NCBI RefSeq assembly: GCF_001299635.1
Contig: NZ_JRHN01000025.1
Location: forward strand, 1-64,000
Direction: 5' to 3'
Source: Clostridioides difficile
GTDB taxonomy: Bacteria; Bacillota; Clostridia; Peptostreptococcales; Peptostreptococcaceae
DNA: 64,000 bases
Shown here: positions 52,063 to 60,545 of the stretch, one piece after another
Position numbering within the stretch: the stretch's first letter is position 1
Layout of the letters: each line of letters begins with the position of its first letter
The notes under the pieces: model-generated
The model's input: only the letters and a program-made list of their open reading frames with translations
Told to the model about the DNA's origin: nothing
The model's database searches: none
Program-made: the position numbers and the translations under genes

Positions 52063-53991
52063 ATGGTATGGCATATAGAATATGAAATTTTTTCTGCAAT
52101 TATAGTTATTTTTTTAATGGTATATTTTTTTAGAAGTAAATTTATACCTACGTTACAAAACAAAATATATTGTGCACTTTTAATATTCTCATTTTTATTT
52201 ATAATTTCAAATATTTTAGGCTCATTTTGCCTAAATAATGTAGATGAAATTCCAATTTTTATTACTGTTTTATTGAATCAAGTATATTTATTATTATTGC
52301 CAATACCAGCAGCACTTGTATCGTTTTATGTTATGGCTATTATTTATCAAGATATAAGGTATATGAAAAAAAGATTATTATTTTTATCTATACCACTCAT
52401 AATTTGTATAATCTTATCTATCACAAATCCTTTTACACATATTCTATTTGGATTGTCAAAAGAAACAGGTTATATACGAGGTTATGGATATGTTGCAACT
52501 TTTGCATCGTTTTTCTTTTATGCAATATATTCAGCATTTTTGTCTTTTAAATATAGAAAAGCGATGCATGAATCAAAAATATGGGCTATTAGAGGTTTTC
52601 TTATAGTTTCAGTTGTAGCAATTATATTACAGGCAATATTTTTACAGTATCTTCTTACAGGAGCTGCATGTGCATGCAGTTTACTTTTGACATATCTTTC
52701 TATGCAGAATCGAGGTCTTATTATTGATGACCTTACTGGTGTACTCAATAGACAATCTTTTATTCAAGAGTTAGATTTAAATATCAATACTGAACAATCA
52801 GGATTTATTATTACAATTGCACTTGATGACTTTAAATTTATGAATGAAACTTTTGGGACTAAAAATGGAGATATTGCATTAAAAGAAGTTGGAAAATATT
52901 TGATTCACATACATGATGTAAACCATGTATACCGAATAGGTGGAGATATATTTTCTATTGTTGTAAATAGTCAACTAGGTATACAGCCAGAGGAGATTAT
53001 TAAAAAAATAGAAGAAAGATTCAAAAGGCCTTGGTTAGTAGAAGAGATAAATTTTAATTTGGCAACTAGTATTGCTGTTGTTTATTATCCCGAAAATGCT
53101 GAGACAACAGAAGATGTAATAGTTGCTATAGATTTCTCTATACATGAGGCAAAGCGTTCTGAGTCAAAGCATGTTATTTATGCAGATGCAGCTATAAGTG
53201 AGAAAATAAAGAGGAAACATGTGATTAAAAATTGTTTAAAAGAGGCATTAAAAAATGATGGATTTGAAGTGTACTATCAACCAATATTCTCTAATAGTAA
53301 AGGTAGATTTACTTCAGCTGAAGCATTACTTAGGATGGAGCATAAAGACTTAGGATTTATACCTCCTGATGAATTTATAACAATTGCAGAACAAACAGGG
53401 TTGATTAACTCAATTGGGTTAGTAGTTTTTGAGAAAGTATGTAAATTTGTAGCTAGTGATGATTTTAAAGATTTGAAATTAGATAATATAGCTGTTAATC
53501 TTTCTGTAGTGCAGTGTATGCAAAAAAACTTGGCTGATGATTTACTTTATCTTATGGATAAATACAATGTATCACCAACTAAGTTTAAACTTGAAATTAC
53601 AGAAACTGTGGCATTAGGTTCTTTTAATATAATTAAAGAAACGATGGAAAGATTGATTGATTTAGGAGCTAAGTTTTCACTTGATGACTTTGGAATTGCT
53701 TATTCTGGAGTTACTAATATGCTTTCTTTGCCATTCTCAATAATTAAGTTAGATAAGAGTTTGATTTGGTCTATGAATGAAGATGACAGGCACAAACTTA
53801 CAGTTGAAACTATTATAGCTCTTATAAATAAATTGAACATGAAAGCTGTAGCAGAGGGTGTTGAGACTGCTGAATGTGCTGAAGACTTGGCAACTATGGA
53901 GTGTGAATATTTACAAGGTTATTATTTTTCTAAGCCAGTTCCAGAAGATATTTTGAAAAATCTATTGAGAGGAAACGCACTTGTAGACTAA
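52063..53991 (+). CDS. Membrane GGDEF-EAL protein with degenerate GGDEF motif
   Basis: This 642-residue protein has about seven or eight hydrophobic segments (1-225), an arrangement like a 7TM sensory region. A GGDEF domain (about 228-375) and an EAL domain (about 390-635) follow. The GGDEF motif is G293-G-D-I-F, with Ile instead of Glu, so cyclase activity should be lost. In the EAL domain E420-A-L-L-R, LEITE, D541-D-F-G and LDKS are present, but the next residues are I-A-Y-S-G in place of T-G-Y-S-S. It is therefore a probable c-di-GMP phosphodiesterase with a slightly altered loop. Its membrane input region is unlike the PAS protein at 405. Confidence 0.87.
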   Translation: MVWHIEYEIFSAIIVIFLMVYFFRSKFIPTLQNKIYCALLIFSFLFIISNILGSFCLNNVDEIPIFITVLLNQVYLLLLPIPAALVSFYVMAIIYQDIRYMKKRLLFLSIPLIICIILSITNPFTHILFGLSKETGYIRGYGYVATFASFFFYAIYSAFLSFKYRKAMHESKIWAIRGFLIVSVVAIILQAIFLQYLLTGAACACSLLLTYLSMQNRGLIIDDLTGVLNRQSFIQELDLNINTEQSGFIITIALDDFKFMNETFGTKNGDIALKEVGKYLIHIHDVNHVYRIGGDIFSIVVNSQLGIQPEEIIKKIEERFKRPWLVEEINFNLATSIAVVYYPENAETTEDVIVAIDFSIHEAKRSESKHVIYADAAISEKIKRKHVIKNCLKEALKNDGFEVYYQPIFSNSKGRFTSAEALLRMEHKDLGFIPPDEFITIAEQTGLINSIGLVVFEKVCKFVASDDFKDLKLDNIAVNLSVVQCMQKNLADDLLYLMDKYNVSPTKFKLEITETVALGSFNIIKETMERLIDLGAKFSLDDFGIAYSGVTNMLSLPFSIIKLDKSLIWSMNEDDRHKLTVETIIALINKLNMKAVAEGVETAECAEDLATMECEYLQGYYFSKPVPEDILKNLLRGNALVD

Positions 53992-54189
53992 TATCCTTTA
54001 TTTTTTTAATTACAATTTTGTTCATTGACACTGTCAGTTATATATTATAAAATTAACACAATAACAAATATTAAAATTATTATACATATTATTAATATTA
54101 ATTCCTAAAGTAAAGATTTATTATATATTTTTATAACTTAGAATATATATTTTACTTAATTATTCTAAAGTAAGAAAGGAAGATGTGAC

Positions 54190-54600
54190 ATGAATAAAAA
54201 GAAAATATTAGTACCAATTGATGGGACAGAGAGAAGTATGCATTCTTTGGAATTTATACAAGGAATATTCAAAAAAGATGAAGTCGAAGTAGAAATAATG
54301 AATGTAAAAGAACTAGTATTTATTGATGGCATATCCCTGGCTGAAGAAATAAAGAATTCTGAGAACTTAGGAAGAAGAATCCTGGATAAAGCAGCAGAGA
54401 TAATGGGTGAGTATGATGTTAAAGTACACTTTACTTTTGGATATCCAGGAGATGAAATAATTAGAAAAGCAAAAGAAGATAATGTAGATTTTATAGTTAT
54501 GACTAAATCTACTAAAAAAGGTCTTACAAGAATTATAGGTTCAGTAACAGCGAGTGTAGTTAAACAAGCAAAGTGCATAGTAATGATTGTACCGGAGTAG
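54190..54600 (+). CDS. Universal stress protein (UspA family)
   Basis: This 136-residue UspA-fold protein starts KKILVPIDGTERSMHSLEF and ends VKQAKCIVMIVPE. A typical ATP-binding G-x2-G-x9-G-S/T pattern is only partly kept (GLTRIIGSVTASVVKQA), so nucleotide binding is possible. The next gene, 21 bases later, codes a degenerate EIIB-like protein, so these two are likely cotranscribed. GGAAG ribosome site. Confidence 0.88.
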   Translation: MNKKKILVPIDGTERSMHSLEFIQGIFKKDEVEVEIMNVKELVFIDGISLAEEIKNSENLGRRILDKAAEIMGEYDVKVHFTFGYPGDEIIRKAKEDNVDFIVMTKSTKKGLTRIIGSVTASVVKQAKCIVMIVPE

Positions 54601-54621
54601 AATTAGTGAGGTATTTGAAAT

Positions 54622-54924
54622 ATGAATAAAAAGATAGTAGCAGTTTGTGAAAGTGAAAGAAGTTTAAATTCTCTTAAGGAAGCTGCAAATGATTTAGGAT
54701 TTGATTTAGTTTATGAAATTCAAGAGAATGATAATATAAAAAATGAACTTTCAATTTATGATATAGAAGATGCATCTATTGTATTATTTGTTACAAGCGA
54801 TTCTATAGAAAGTATAGATAAGATTGACAGATTCATAGATAGAGAATTTTATGAAGTTGATCCAAAATATATAATAGAAGATGCAAAATCTATAGTAAGT
54901 GAAATTTTAATAGACTTAAATTAA
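54622..54924 (+). CDS. EIIB-fructose-like small protein, degenerate phosphosite
   Basis: This 100-residue protein resembles the EIIB domain of fructose-type PTS in layout: KIVAV, then an alpha-helix, the NELSIYDIEDASIVLFVTSD region and EVDPKYIIEDA near the end. In real EIIB the phosphocysteine motif is ACPTG. Here the nearby cysteine is C9 in VAVCESERS, shifted and lacking PTG. It probably cannot carry phosphate in the usual way. Its pairing with a UspA protein suggests a regulatory or binding role. This family assignment is moderate and rests on the overall pattern. Confidence 0.6.
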   Translation: MNKKIVAVCESERSLNSLKEAANDLGFDLVYEIQENDNIKNELSIYDIEDASIVLFVTSDSIESIDKIDRFIDREFYEVDPKYIIEDAKSIVSEILIDLN

Positions 54925-54929
54925 TCGTG

Positions 54930-54962
54930 GGTGTCGCACTAAAAATAGGGCGACGCCTTTTT
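54930..54962 (+). terminator. Terminator after the EIIB-like gene
   Basis: GGTGTCGC (54930-54937) pairs with GCGACGCC (54950-54957), then TTTTT. This G/C-rich stem is clear in the AT-rich background. Confidence 0.9.
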
Positions 54963-54969
54963 ATGTATT

Positions 54970-55014
54970 TTATAGAAAATCCCAATTTACTTAAAATTGA
55001 GATTTTCTATAAAA
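54970..55014. terminator. Terminator for the GntR gene (minus strand)
   Basis: TTATAGAAAATCCCAATTT near 54970 pairs with AAATTGAGATTTTCTATAA, ending near 55014. It lies downstream of the minus-strand GntR gene. Confidence 0.7.
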
Positions 55015-55037
55015 TAGATTTAAAATAAAGTATAAGC

Positions 55038-55730
55038 TTAATCATGTTGAAATAACTGAATAACATCTTCCAAATGATTGTACATTGATGTGTAACCTAA
55101 GTCAGAATCTTTATTGTCGAAGGCTATTATTATATTATTATGATGGCTAATCATATCCTGTAAAGAGTTTCTATATTTAAACCCAAAGTATTGGTTAGAA
55201 GACACTGTTTTAGGTATTAACTCATAATATTTTATAAAAATTGGATTATGAGAGGCCAATATTATTTCCTTATGAAATTGTAAGTCAGCATCATAACATT
55301 CTTCTATAAAACCTTGAGAAACCTTATCTAGTTCTTCTACTGACTTCAAATAGGCATGTCTTATTTTTTGAAGTTCTTTAGTAGTAGCATTTAAAATTGC
55401 CAATCTTGTAGCTTCACTTTCTATAAGTTGTCTTGACCTTAAAGATTCAACATAAAATTCTTGTATGTTGTGATTTTTATATACTTCATTATCATCAAAC
55501 AGGTCAATTTTTTTGAATCCTTCAACTATAGGGCTTGAGTAAGGTATAGCCCTAAGTATTCCTTCTTTACAGAGTATGTCTATGGCGTTTCTTACAGGGA
55601 TTCTACTTATATTAAACAAGTCAGCAATCTTTCTCTCACTTGGTAATTTACTATTAATTTTAAAAGTTCCATTTAAAATATTTAATTTAATATAATCAAT
55701 AATTTTTTCAGTGGCATTTAAGTTTTTCAT
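55038..55730 (-). CDS. GntR-family transcriptional regulator (FadR/FCD type)
   Basis: This 230-residue protein has an N-terminal winged helix (about 10-75) with SKLPSERKIADLFNISRIPVRNAIDILCKEGIL (partly quoted) and a C-terminal all-helical FCD effector domain. FCD domains of this class bind carboxylic acids, sometimes via metal. It is transcribed away from the rubrerythrin operon. No divergent metabolic gene suggests its target. AGGAG precedes the ATG. Confidence 0.88.
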   Translation of the reverse strand: MKNLNATEKIIDYIKLNILNGTFKINSKLPSERKIADLFNISRIPVRNAIDILCKEGILRAIPYSSPIVEGFKKIDLFDDNEVYKNHNIQEFYVESLRSRQLIESEATRLAILNATTKELQKIRHAYLKSVEELDKVSQGFIEECYDADLQFHKEIILASHNPIFIKYYELIPKTVSSNQYFGFKYRNSLQDMISHHNNIIIAFDNKDSDLGYTSMYNHLEDVIQLFQHD

Positions 55731-55904
55731 AAGAACTCCTAAACATATAATTTTTTTATGATTGTAGAGTATTTACATCAGAAAAGAAATAAAAATTGTA
55801 GCTAAAAAATATTTCATGGACTGAGAATAAATCTAAAATATATTTTTTTAATAATATGTTAGAAAATGAGAATATTTAAATAAAAAAAAGAATATTATAT
55901 ATAG

Positions 55905-55933
55905 TTGACAAAATGTGGAAATTAATATATTAT
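55905..55933 (+). promoter_or_regulatory. Strong sigma-A promoter of the rbr-perR operon
   Basis: TTGACA (55905-55910) and TATTAT (55928-55933) are separated by 17 bases. The expected transcription start is near 55940, just before a PerR-box-like dyad. Confidence 0.85.
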
Positions 55934-55944
55934 ATAAATATAGA

Positions 55945-55963
55945 AATAGTAATCATTACTATT
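55945..55963 (+). promoter_or_regulatory. PerR-box-like 9-1-9 dyad
   Basis: AATAGTAATCATTACTATT is a perfect 9-1-9 inverted repeat. It overlaps or closely follows the expected start site. It resembles the Fur/PerR operator TTATAATNATTATAA, with GT/AC in place of two A-T steps. The operon contains perR, so autorepression is likely. Confidence 0.75.
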
Positions 55964-55985
55964 ATTGAAAAGGGAGGAATTAATT

Positions 55986-56522
55986 ATGAATTTAAAAGGA
56001 ACTAAAACAGAAAAAAATTTAATGGCAGGATTTGCAGGAGAATCAGAAGCAAGAAACAAATATACATACTATGCTTCAAAAGCTAAAAAAGAAGGCTATA
56101 ATCAAATAGCTGCTATATTTGAAGAAACTGCTAACAATGAAAAAGAACATGCTAAGTTATGGTTTAAGCTTTTACATGATGGCATGCCTTCAACAGAAGA
56201 AAATTTAAAAGATGCAGCAGCAGGTGAAAACTATGAGTGGACTGATATGTATGCAAAATTTGCTAAAGAAGCTAAAGAAGAAGGATTTGACAAAATAGCT
56301 TATTTATTTGAGGCTGTTGGAAAAATAGAGAAAGAGCATGAAGAAAGATACTTAAAGCTTTTAGAAAACTTAAATGAAGGAAAAATATTTAAAAGAGATG
56401 AAGAGGTTGTTTGGCAATGTCAAAACTGTGGTCATGTTTATGTAGGTACTGAAGCACCAGAAAAATGCCCAGTATGTGACCATCCAAAGGCTTACTTCAA
56501 TATAAAAGCTGAAAACTATTAA
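55986..56522 (+). CDS. rbr: Rubrerythrin
   Basis: This 178-residue protein has a ferritin-like diiron domain (about 1-140), with GESEARNKY and [11 protein letters not shown] supplying iron ligands in one half and [19 protein letters not shown]-like helices in the other. A C-terminal rubredoxin domain has [10 protein letters not shown] and CPVCDHPK. It reduces hydrogen peroxide to water using rubredoxin or NADH-linked carriers. ATG at 55986 has AGGGAGG, while an earlier in-frame TTG at 55965 has none. It heads the oxygen-defence operon. Confidence 0.96.
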   Translation: MNLKGTKTEKNLMAGFAGESEARNKYTYYASKAKKEGYNQIAAIFEETANNEKEHAKLWFKLLHDGMPSTEENLKDAAAGENYEWTDMYAKFAKEAKEEGFDKIAYLFEAVGKIEKEHEERYLKLLENLNEGKIFKRDEEVVWQCQNCGHVYVGTEAPEKCPVCDHPKAYFNIKAENY

Positions 56523-56553
56523 AAATTATTATAATTAAAAAGGAATGTTAACT

Positions 56554-56943
56554 ATGAAATTTTCTAAACAAAGAGAACTGATTTTAAATGAAATATTAAA
56601 TAATCCGGTTCACCCTACTGCGGATTACCTATATGAAAATTTAAAAAAAGATAATCCAAATTTAAGCTTAGGAACTGTGTATAGAAATTTAGCCCAGCTG
56701 ACAGAACATGGCTTTATAAGAAAGGTTAGTATTCCAGGAAATCCAGATAGATTTGATGGTAGAATAGATAATCACTATCATATCATATGTGAAGTATGTG
56801 GAGAGGTGTACGATTTAGAATCTGATGTTCTTAATAATTTAAAAGAATCAATAGCAGAGGAAACAGACATAAAAATAACATCTTATAACATAAGTTTTAA
56901 AGGGATTTGTAATAATTGTGAAAAGTGTAGCCAAGTAGGTTAA
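56554..56943 (+). CDS. perR: Peroxide-responsive Fur-family repressor PerR
   Basis: This 129-residue Fur-family protein has an N-terminal winged helix with PTADYLYENLKKDNPNLSLGTVYRNL and a C-terminal dimer/metal-binding domain. The structural zinc site is formed by CEVCGE and CNNCEKC. The HYHIIC region holds the regulatory metal ligands. It represses the operon and its neighbours until peroxide oxidises the bound iron. T41 is present in the recognition region; a T41A change, reported in the laboratory strain 630 derivative, inactivates the repressor. ATG at 56554 is better spaced from AAAAGG than the ATG at 56545. Confidence 0.94.
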   Translation: MKFSKQRELILNEILNNPVHPTADYLYENLKKDNPNLSLGTVYRNLAQLTEHGFIRKVSIPGNPDRFDGRIDNHYHIICEVCGEVYDLESDVLNNLKESIAEETDIKITSYNISFKGICNNCEKCSQVG

Positions 56944-56980
56944 CTTTCAAATTCTAAAAAATAATTAATGAGGTGAGTTT

Positions 56981-57367
56981 ATGTGTAGTGAACAAAAATT
57001 TTTTATATGTGAGACTTGTGGAAATATTGTAGGAATGATACAAAATAGTGGCGTACCTGTTTTCTGTTGTGGAAAGCCTATGAAAGAGCTTGTTCCTAAT
57101 ACAACAGATGCAGCAGTTGAAAAACATGTACCTGTGATTGAAGTAGAAGGAAATAATGTTACTGTAAAAATAAGTAGTGTTGCTCATCCAATGACTAAAG
57201 AACATCATATAGCATGGGTATATCTTATGACTGAGCAAGGTGGTCAACGTAAATGTCTAACAGTAGATGGAGAACCTATAGTTAAATTTGCTTTGAATGA
57301 TGATGATAAAGTGATTTCTGCATATGCTTACTGTAATTTACATGGATTATGGAAGGCTGAACTGTAA
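56981..57367 (+). CDS. Desulfoferrodoxin (superoxide reductase)
   Basis: This 128-residue enzyme reduces superoxide to peroxide without making oxygen, suited to an anaerobe. The N-terminal desulforedoxin-like iron centre uses C10-x2-C13 and C29-C30. The catalytic centre uses H49, H68, H74, C118 and H121, with a nearby E47. Both centres are intact, so it is the two-iron class. The peroxide it forms can be removed by rubrerythrin. It lies 37 bases after perR in the same operon. Confidence 0.96.
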   Translation: MCSEQKFFICETCGNIVGMIQNSGVPVFCCGKPMKELVPNTTDAAVEKHVPVIEVEGNNVTVKISSVAHPMTKEHHIAWVYLMTEQGGQRKCLTVDGEPIVKFALNDDDKVISAYAYCNLHGLWKAEL

Positions 57368-57377
57368 TATTTAAATA

Positions 57378-57456
57378 AATTGAATTTAAAGGGGAGGCTA
57401 TAAATGTATTTTATACAAATGGCCTCCTATAAATTTATATAAATTCAATTTTTAGT
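57378..57456 (+). terminator. Hairpin/terminator between desulfoferrodoxin and rubredoxin-FMN genes
   Basis: GGGGAGGC near 57391 pairs with GCCTCCT near 57422, around TATAAATGTATTTTATACA, and an outer AATTGAATTTA/TAAATTCAATT stem encloses it. T-rich DNA follows. It could attenuate transcription into the next gene. Confidence 0.7.
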
Positions 57457-57493
57457 TTTATTTAATGTCAATATAACATAAGGAGAAAATAAT

Positions 57494-58936
57494 ATGTCAA
57501 TTTATAAATGTAGTGTTTGTGGATATATTTATGATGAATCTAAGAATGATAAAACTTGGGATGAATTGAGTGAAGACTGGGAATGCCCTGTATGTACAAA
57601 AGGTCGTAGTTATTTTGGTAAGATAAGTACTGTTTACTATGAAGAAGATGAAAAGGGAGCAGAAGATATTGCTGAAAATGAGACTGAGGTAACTAGTGAA
57701 AAAACAGGTGATTTAAACTACATAAATACATATTTAAGAAGAGATGATGAAGTTGAGAAACATATGGACATAATCCATGAAATGGCTGTTACAGGGAAGT
57801 CTATAATAGAACCTATGAGAACTAAACTACCAGTAATTTCTTGGGATGATATTTTAATTATGGGTGCTCAATTAAATCCATTACCTTTAAATGAGCATGA
57901 TGAAGTAAATACAACAACAATAATAGGAAAAAAAGCAAAAAAACCTATGATTATAGAAAATCCAGTTTATATTTCCCATATGTCATTTGGAGCTTTGTCT
58001 AAAGAACTAAAAATAGCTTTAGCAAAGGGAGCAGCTAAAAGTAAGACAGCTATGTGTAGTGGAGAAGGTGGTATATTGCCAGAAGAAAAAGAAGCTTCAT
58101 ACAAGTATATCTTTGAATATGTACCAAATAAGTACAGTGTCACTGAAGAAAATCTTAAAAATTCTGATGCTATAGAGATAAAAATTGGTCAAGGAACAAA
58201 ACCTGGTATGGGAGGTCATCTTCCTGGCGAAAAGGTTACTGAAGAAATAGCAAAGGTGAGAAATAAGCCTGTAGGTCAAGATGTAATAAGTCCATCTTGT
58301 TTTGAGGAAATACAGTCTAAAGAAGACTTAAAGAAACTTGTAGATGAGCTTAGAGAAGTTTCAGAAGGGCGTCCAATTGGTGTTAAAATTTCAGCAGGAC
58401 ATATTGAAAAGGACATGGAATTTATAGCTTATGCGAAACCTGACTTTGTAACTATTGATGGTCGTGGTGGAGCTACTGGCGCAAGTCCAAAATTGCTTAA
58501 AGATGCAACTTCAATTCCAACAATATTTGCTCTTCATCGTGCTAGAAAATATATAGATACACATGAATTAGATATAGATTTAGTTATAACAGGTGGACTT
58601 CGTGTATCTACTGATTTTGTTAAGGCATTAGCTATGGGTGCTGATGCAATTGCTATTGCAAGTTCTGCTCTTATGGCAGCTGCATGTCAACAGTATCGTA
58701 TATGTGGTTCTGGTAAGTGTCCTGTAGGAGTAGCTACTCAAGATGAAGAATTAAGAAAAAGATTACATATAGAAAATAGTGCTAATAGAGTGGCAAACTT
58801 CTTAAATGTAAGTTTAGAAGAACTTAAGACTTTTGCTAGGGTTTCTGGGCATAAGGATATACATGATTTAAGTGTTGATGATTTGTATACAGTTAACTCT
58901 GAAATATCAAATTATACAAATATACAACATGTATAG
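57494..58936 (+). CDS. Rubredoxin-fused glutamate-synthase-like FMN protein
   Basis: This 480-residue protein starts with a rubredoxin domain (C6, C9, C31, C34). A linker (about 45-75) leads to the FMN-binding domain of glutamate synthase large subunits (about 85-470), which keeps SHMSFGALSKE, GEGGILPEE, KIGQGTKPGMGG, DGRGGATGASP, TGGLRVSTDFVKAL and CGSGKCPVGVATQ (the [3Fe-4S] segment). The glutaminase domain is absent, so it is not a normal glutamate synthase. Location in the PerR operon suggests an electron-transfer role, perhaps reducing rubrerythrin or desulfoferrodoxin. AAGGAGA ribosome site. Confidence 0.9.
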   Translation: MSIYKCSVCGYIYDESKNDKTWDELSEDWECPVCTKGRSYFGKISTVYYEEDEKGAEDIAENETEVTSEKTGDLNYINTYLRRDDEVEKHMDIIHEMAVTGKSIIEPMRTKLPVISWDDILIMGAQLNPLPLNEHDEVNTTTIIGKKAKKPMIIENPVYISHMSFGALSKELKIALAKGAAKSKTAMCSGEGGILPEEKEASYKYIFEYVPNKYSVTEENLKNSDAIEIKIGQGTKPGMGGHLPGEKVTEEIAKVRNKPVGQDVISPSCFEEIQSKEDLKKLVDELREVSEGRPIGVKISAGHIEKDMEFIAYAKPDFVTIDGRGGATGASPKLLKDATSIPTIFALHRARKYIDTHELDIDLVITGGLRVSTDFVKALAMGADAIAIASSALMAAACQQYRICGSGKCPVGVATQDEELRKRLHIENSANRVANFLNVSLEELKTFARVSGHKDIHDLSVDDLYTVNSEISNYTNIQHV

Positions 58937-59002
58937 GTTTTAAGTTTAGAACTATTAATAGATATATATATTTATAAAAATAAGAGTGAATATAGTTTAT
59001 GT

Positions 59003-59040
59003 AAGGAGAATTTTACTTTGTAAAGTTCTCTTTATTATTG
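59003..59040 (+). terminator. Terminator after the rubredoxin-FMN gene
   Basis: AAGGAGAATTTTAC and TAAAGTTCTCTTT form an imperfect stem around a TTG loop, with T-rich sequence after it. Confidence 0.65.
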
Positions 59041-59121
59041 TGAAAATTAAAAATATTAAATTGTAAAATATTCTGTGATATCGTACTATTAAACTAAATA
59101 ATATTTTAAGGAGTGATTATC

Positions 59122-59937
59122 ATGGAAAGGTTAAAGATACAAGTTCTTGTTGATAATAATACATACATTGATAGATATTTTGTTGGAGAACCAGCAGTAA
59201 GCTATTATATTGAAATTGATGGTAATAAAGTTTTATTTGATTCAGGATATTCAGATGTATTTATATCAAATGCTGAAAAGCTAGATATAGATTTAGGCGA
59301 CTTAACTCATGTTGTTTTTTCTCATGGGCATAATGACCATACAAGAGGTATTAAGTTTCTGAAAGATAAGTATGATTTATCTAAAGTTGAGCTTGTCGCA
59401 CATCCCAATTGTTTTATACCTAAAAAAGAAGGCAATGAGAATATAGGTGCTCCATTTTCTGTTGATGAAATTAAACAAATTTTTATATATAATCCTCAAG
59501 AAAAACCTTTTAATATAAGTGAGAATTGCATATTTTTAGGTGAAATACCTACTGTACATAATTTTGAAAAAAGAGCTAAAATGGGCAAATATAAAGTAGG
59601 AGATTTGTGGGAAGATGATTGTGTTTTAGATGATTCTGCTATAGTCTGTAAAACTGATAAAGGTCTTTTTATTATTACAGGATGTTCTCATAGTGGAATT
59701 TGTAATATAGTAGAGTATGCTAAAAAGGTATGCAGAGATGACAGAATCATTGGTATATTAGGAGGTTTTCATCTTTTTGAATTGGATGATAGGTTAGATA
59801 GTACAATTCAATATTTAGAGAAAGAAGGAATAAAAATGTTGTACCCTTGTCATTGTGTTTCTTTTAAAGTAAAAGCTAAGATGAATGAAACTTTAAGTGT
59901 GAATGAAGTGGGAGTAGGGTTGACTTTAAACATATAA
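59122..59937 (+). CDS. MBL-fold metallohydrolase
   Basis: This 271-residue protein is of the metallo-beta-lactamase superfamily. The zinc motif HxHxDH is H68-G-H70-N-D72-H73, with later ligands in ITGCSHSGICN and ILGGFHLF. It belongs to the group related to methanopterin-pathway MBL proteins (with a C-terminal PCHCVSFK). No substrate can be assigned. ATG at 59122 follows AAGGAG at 8 bases; an in-frame GTG at 59113 overlaps the ribosome site. It stands alone. Confidence 0.85.
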   Translation: MERLKIQVLVDNNTYIDRYFVGEPAVSYYIEIDGNKVLFDSGYSDVFISNAEKLDIDLGDLTHVVFSHGHNDHTRGIKFLKDKYDLSKVELVAHPNCFIPKKEGNENIGAPFSVDEIKQIFIYNPQEKPFNISENCIFLGEIPTVHNFEKRAKMGKYKVGDLWEDDCVLDDSAIVCKTDKGLFIITGCSHSGICNIVEYAKKVCRDDRIIGILGGFHLFELDDRLDSTIQYLEKEGIKMLYPCHCVSFKVKAKMNETLSVNEVGVGLTLNI

Positions 59938-60545
59938 AATTTAAGTTGCTATTTAAAAGGAGTTGAACTTAAAATTTGATTAGAAAAAATCATTTTTAAG
60001 ATAGCTCCTTTTATTATATTTATTTTTAAAAAAATTAATATAGTATTATATGAAATATTGTAAAAAAATTATTTTTAATGAGATTATATTTTCATTAATA
60101 AACAATTTTATCATGTATTAATAATGAGAAAATAAGTAGTAAATAAAGTGAATTTATTTACATCTATGAATTATTTTAGAAATTATATTGATTATTCTTA
60201 TTGAATCCAATAGTTTCAATAAAGATGATATTATATCAAACTTAATATAATATAATAATTATTATATTATTATTAAATAATAATTATGTAATAATAAAAA
60301 ATGATTTGTATAAAATTTAACATCAAAAAAGACATTTCATAAGAATAAAAAACAAAAAGATTTAAATATAAGTTAAAAAACAAAATAAATATATCAAAAA
60401 TATTTAATATAAGGTGAAAGATAAACTATAAATGCTAATTTATTGGAAAAATCAGGTTGAATTTAAGAAACAAAAATGTTATTGTTTTATCAAGAAAGTG
60501 TTAAAAAATAAACTTTCGTTATAATTTTTAGGGGAGGATGGTTTC
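59938..60545. other. 608-base intergenic region with AT-rich palindromes
   Basis: The left part holds a terminator-like hairpin (AAAAGGAG near 59956 with CTCCTTTT near 60007). The rest is extremely AT-rich with a perfect 24-base palindrome at 60247-60270 and no convincing gene. It contains the transporter promoter, which I cannot fix. Confidence 0.65.
60247..60270. repeat. Perfect 24-base AT palindrome
   Basis: ATAATATAATAATTATTATATTAT reads the same on both strands, centred at 60258/60259, within a longer TAATAATT-rich stretch. In DNA this AT-rich a chance origin is possible. Confidence 0.4.

Noticed and set aside
52518-52748. Minus-strand open frame inside the membrane GGDEF-EAL gene
   Set aside because: It lies wholly within a well-supported gene and has no ribosome site or family resemblance.
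60247-60270. Replication origin or attachment site at the AT palindrome
   Set aside because: No DnaA boxes, integrase or replication gene is near, and AT palindromes of this length occur by chance in such DNA.
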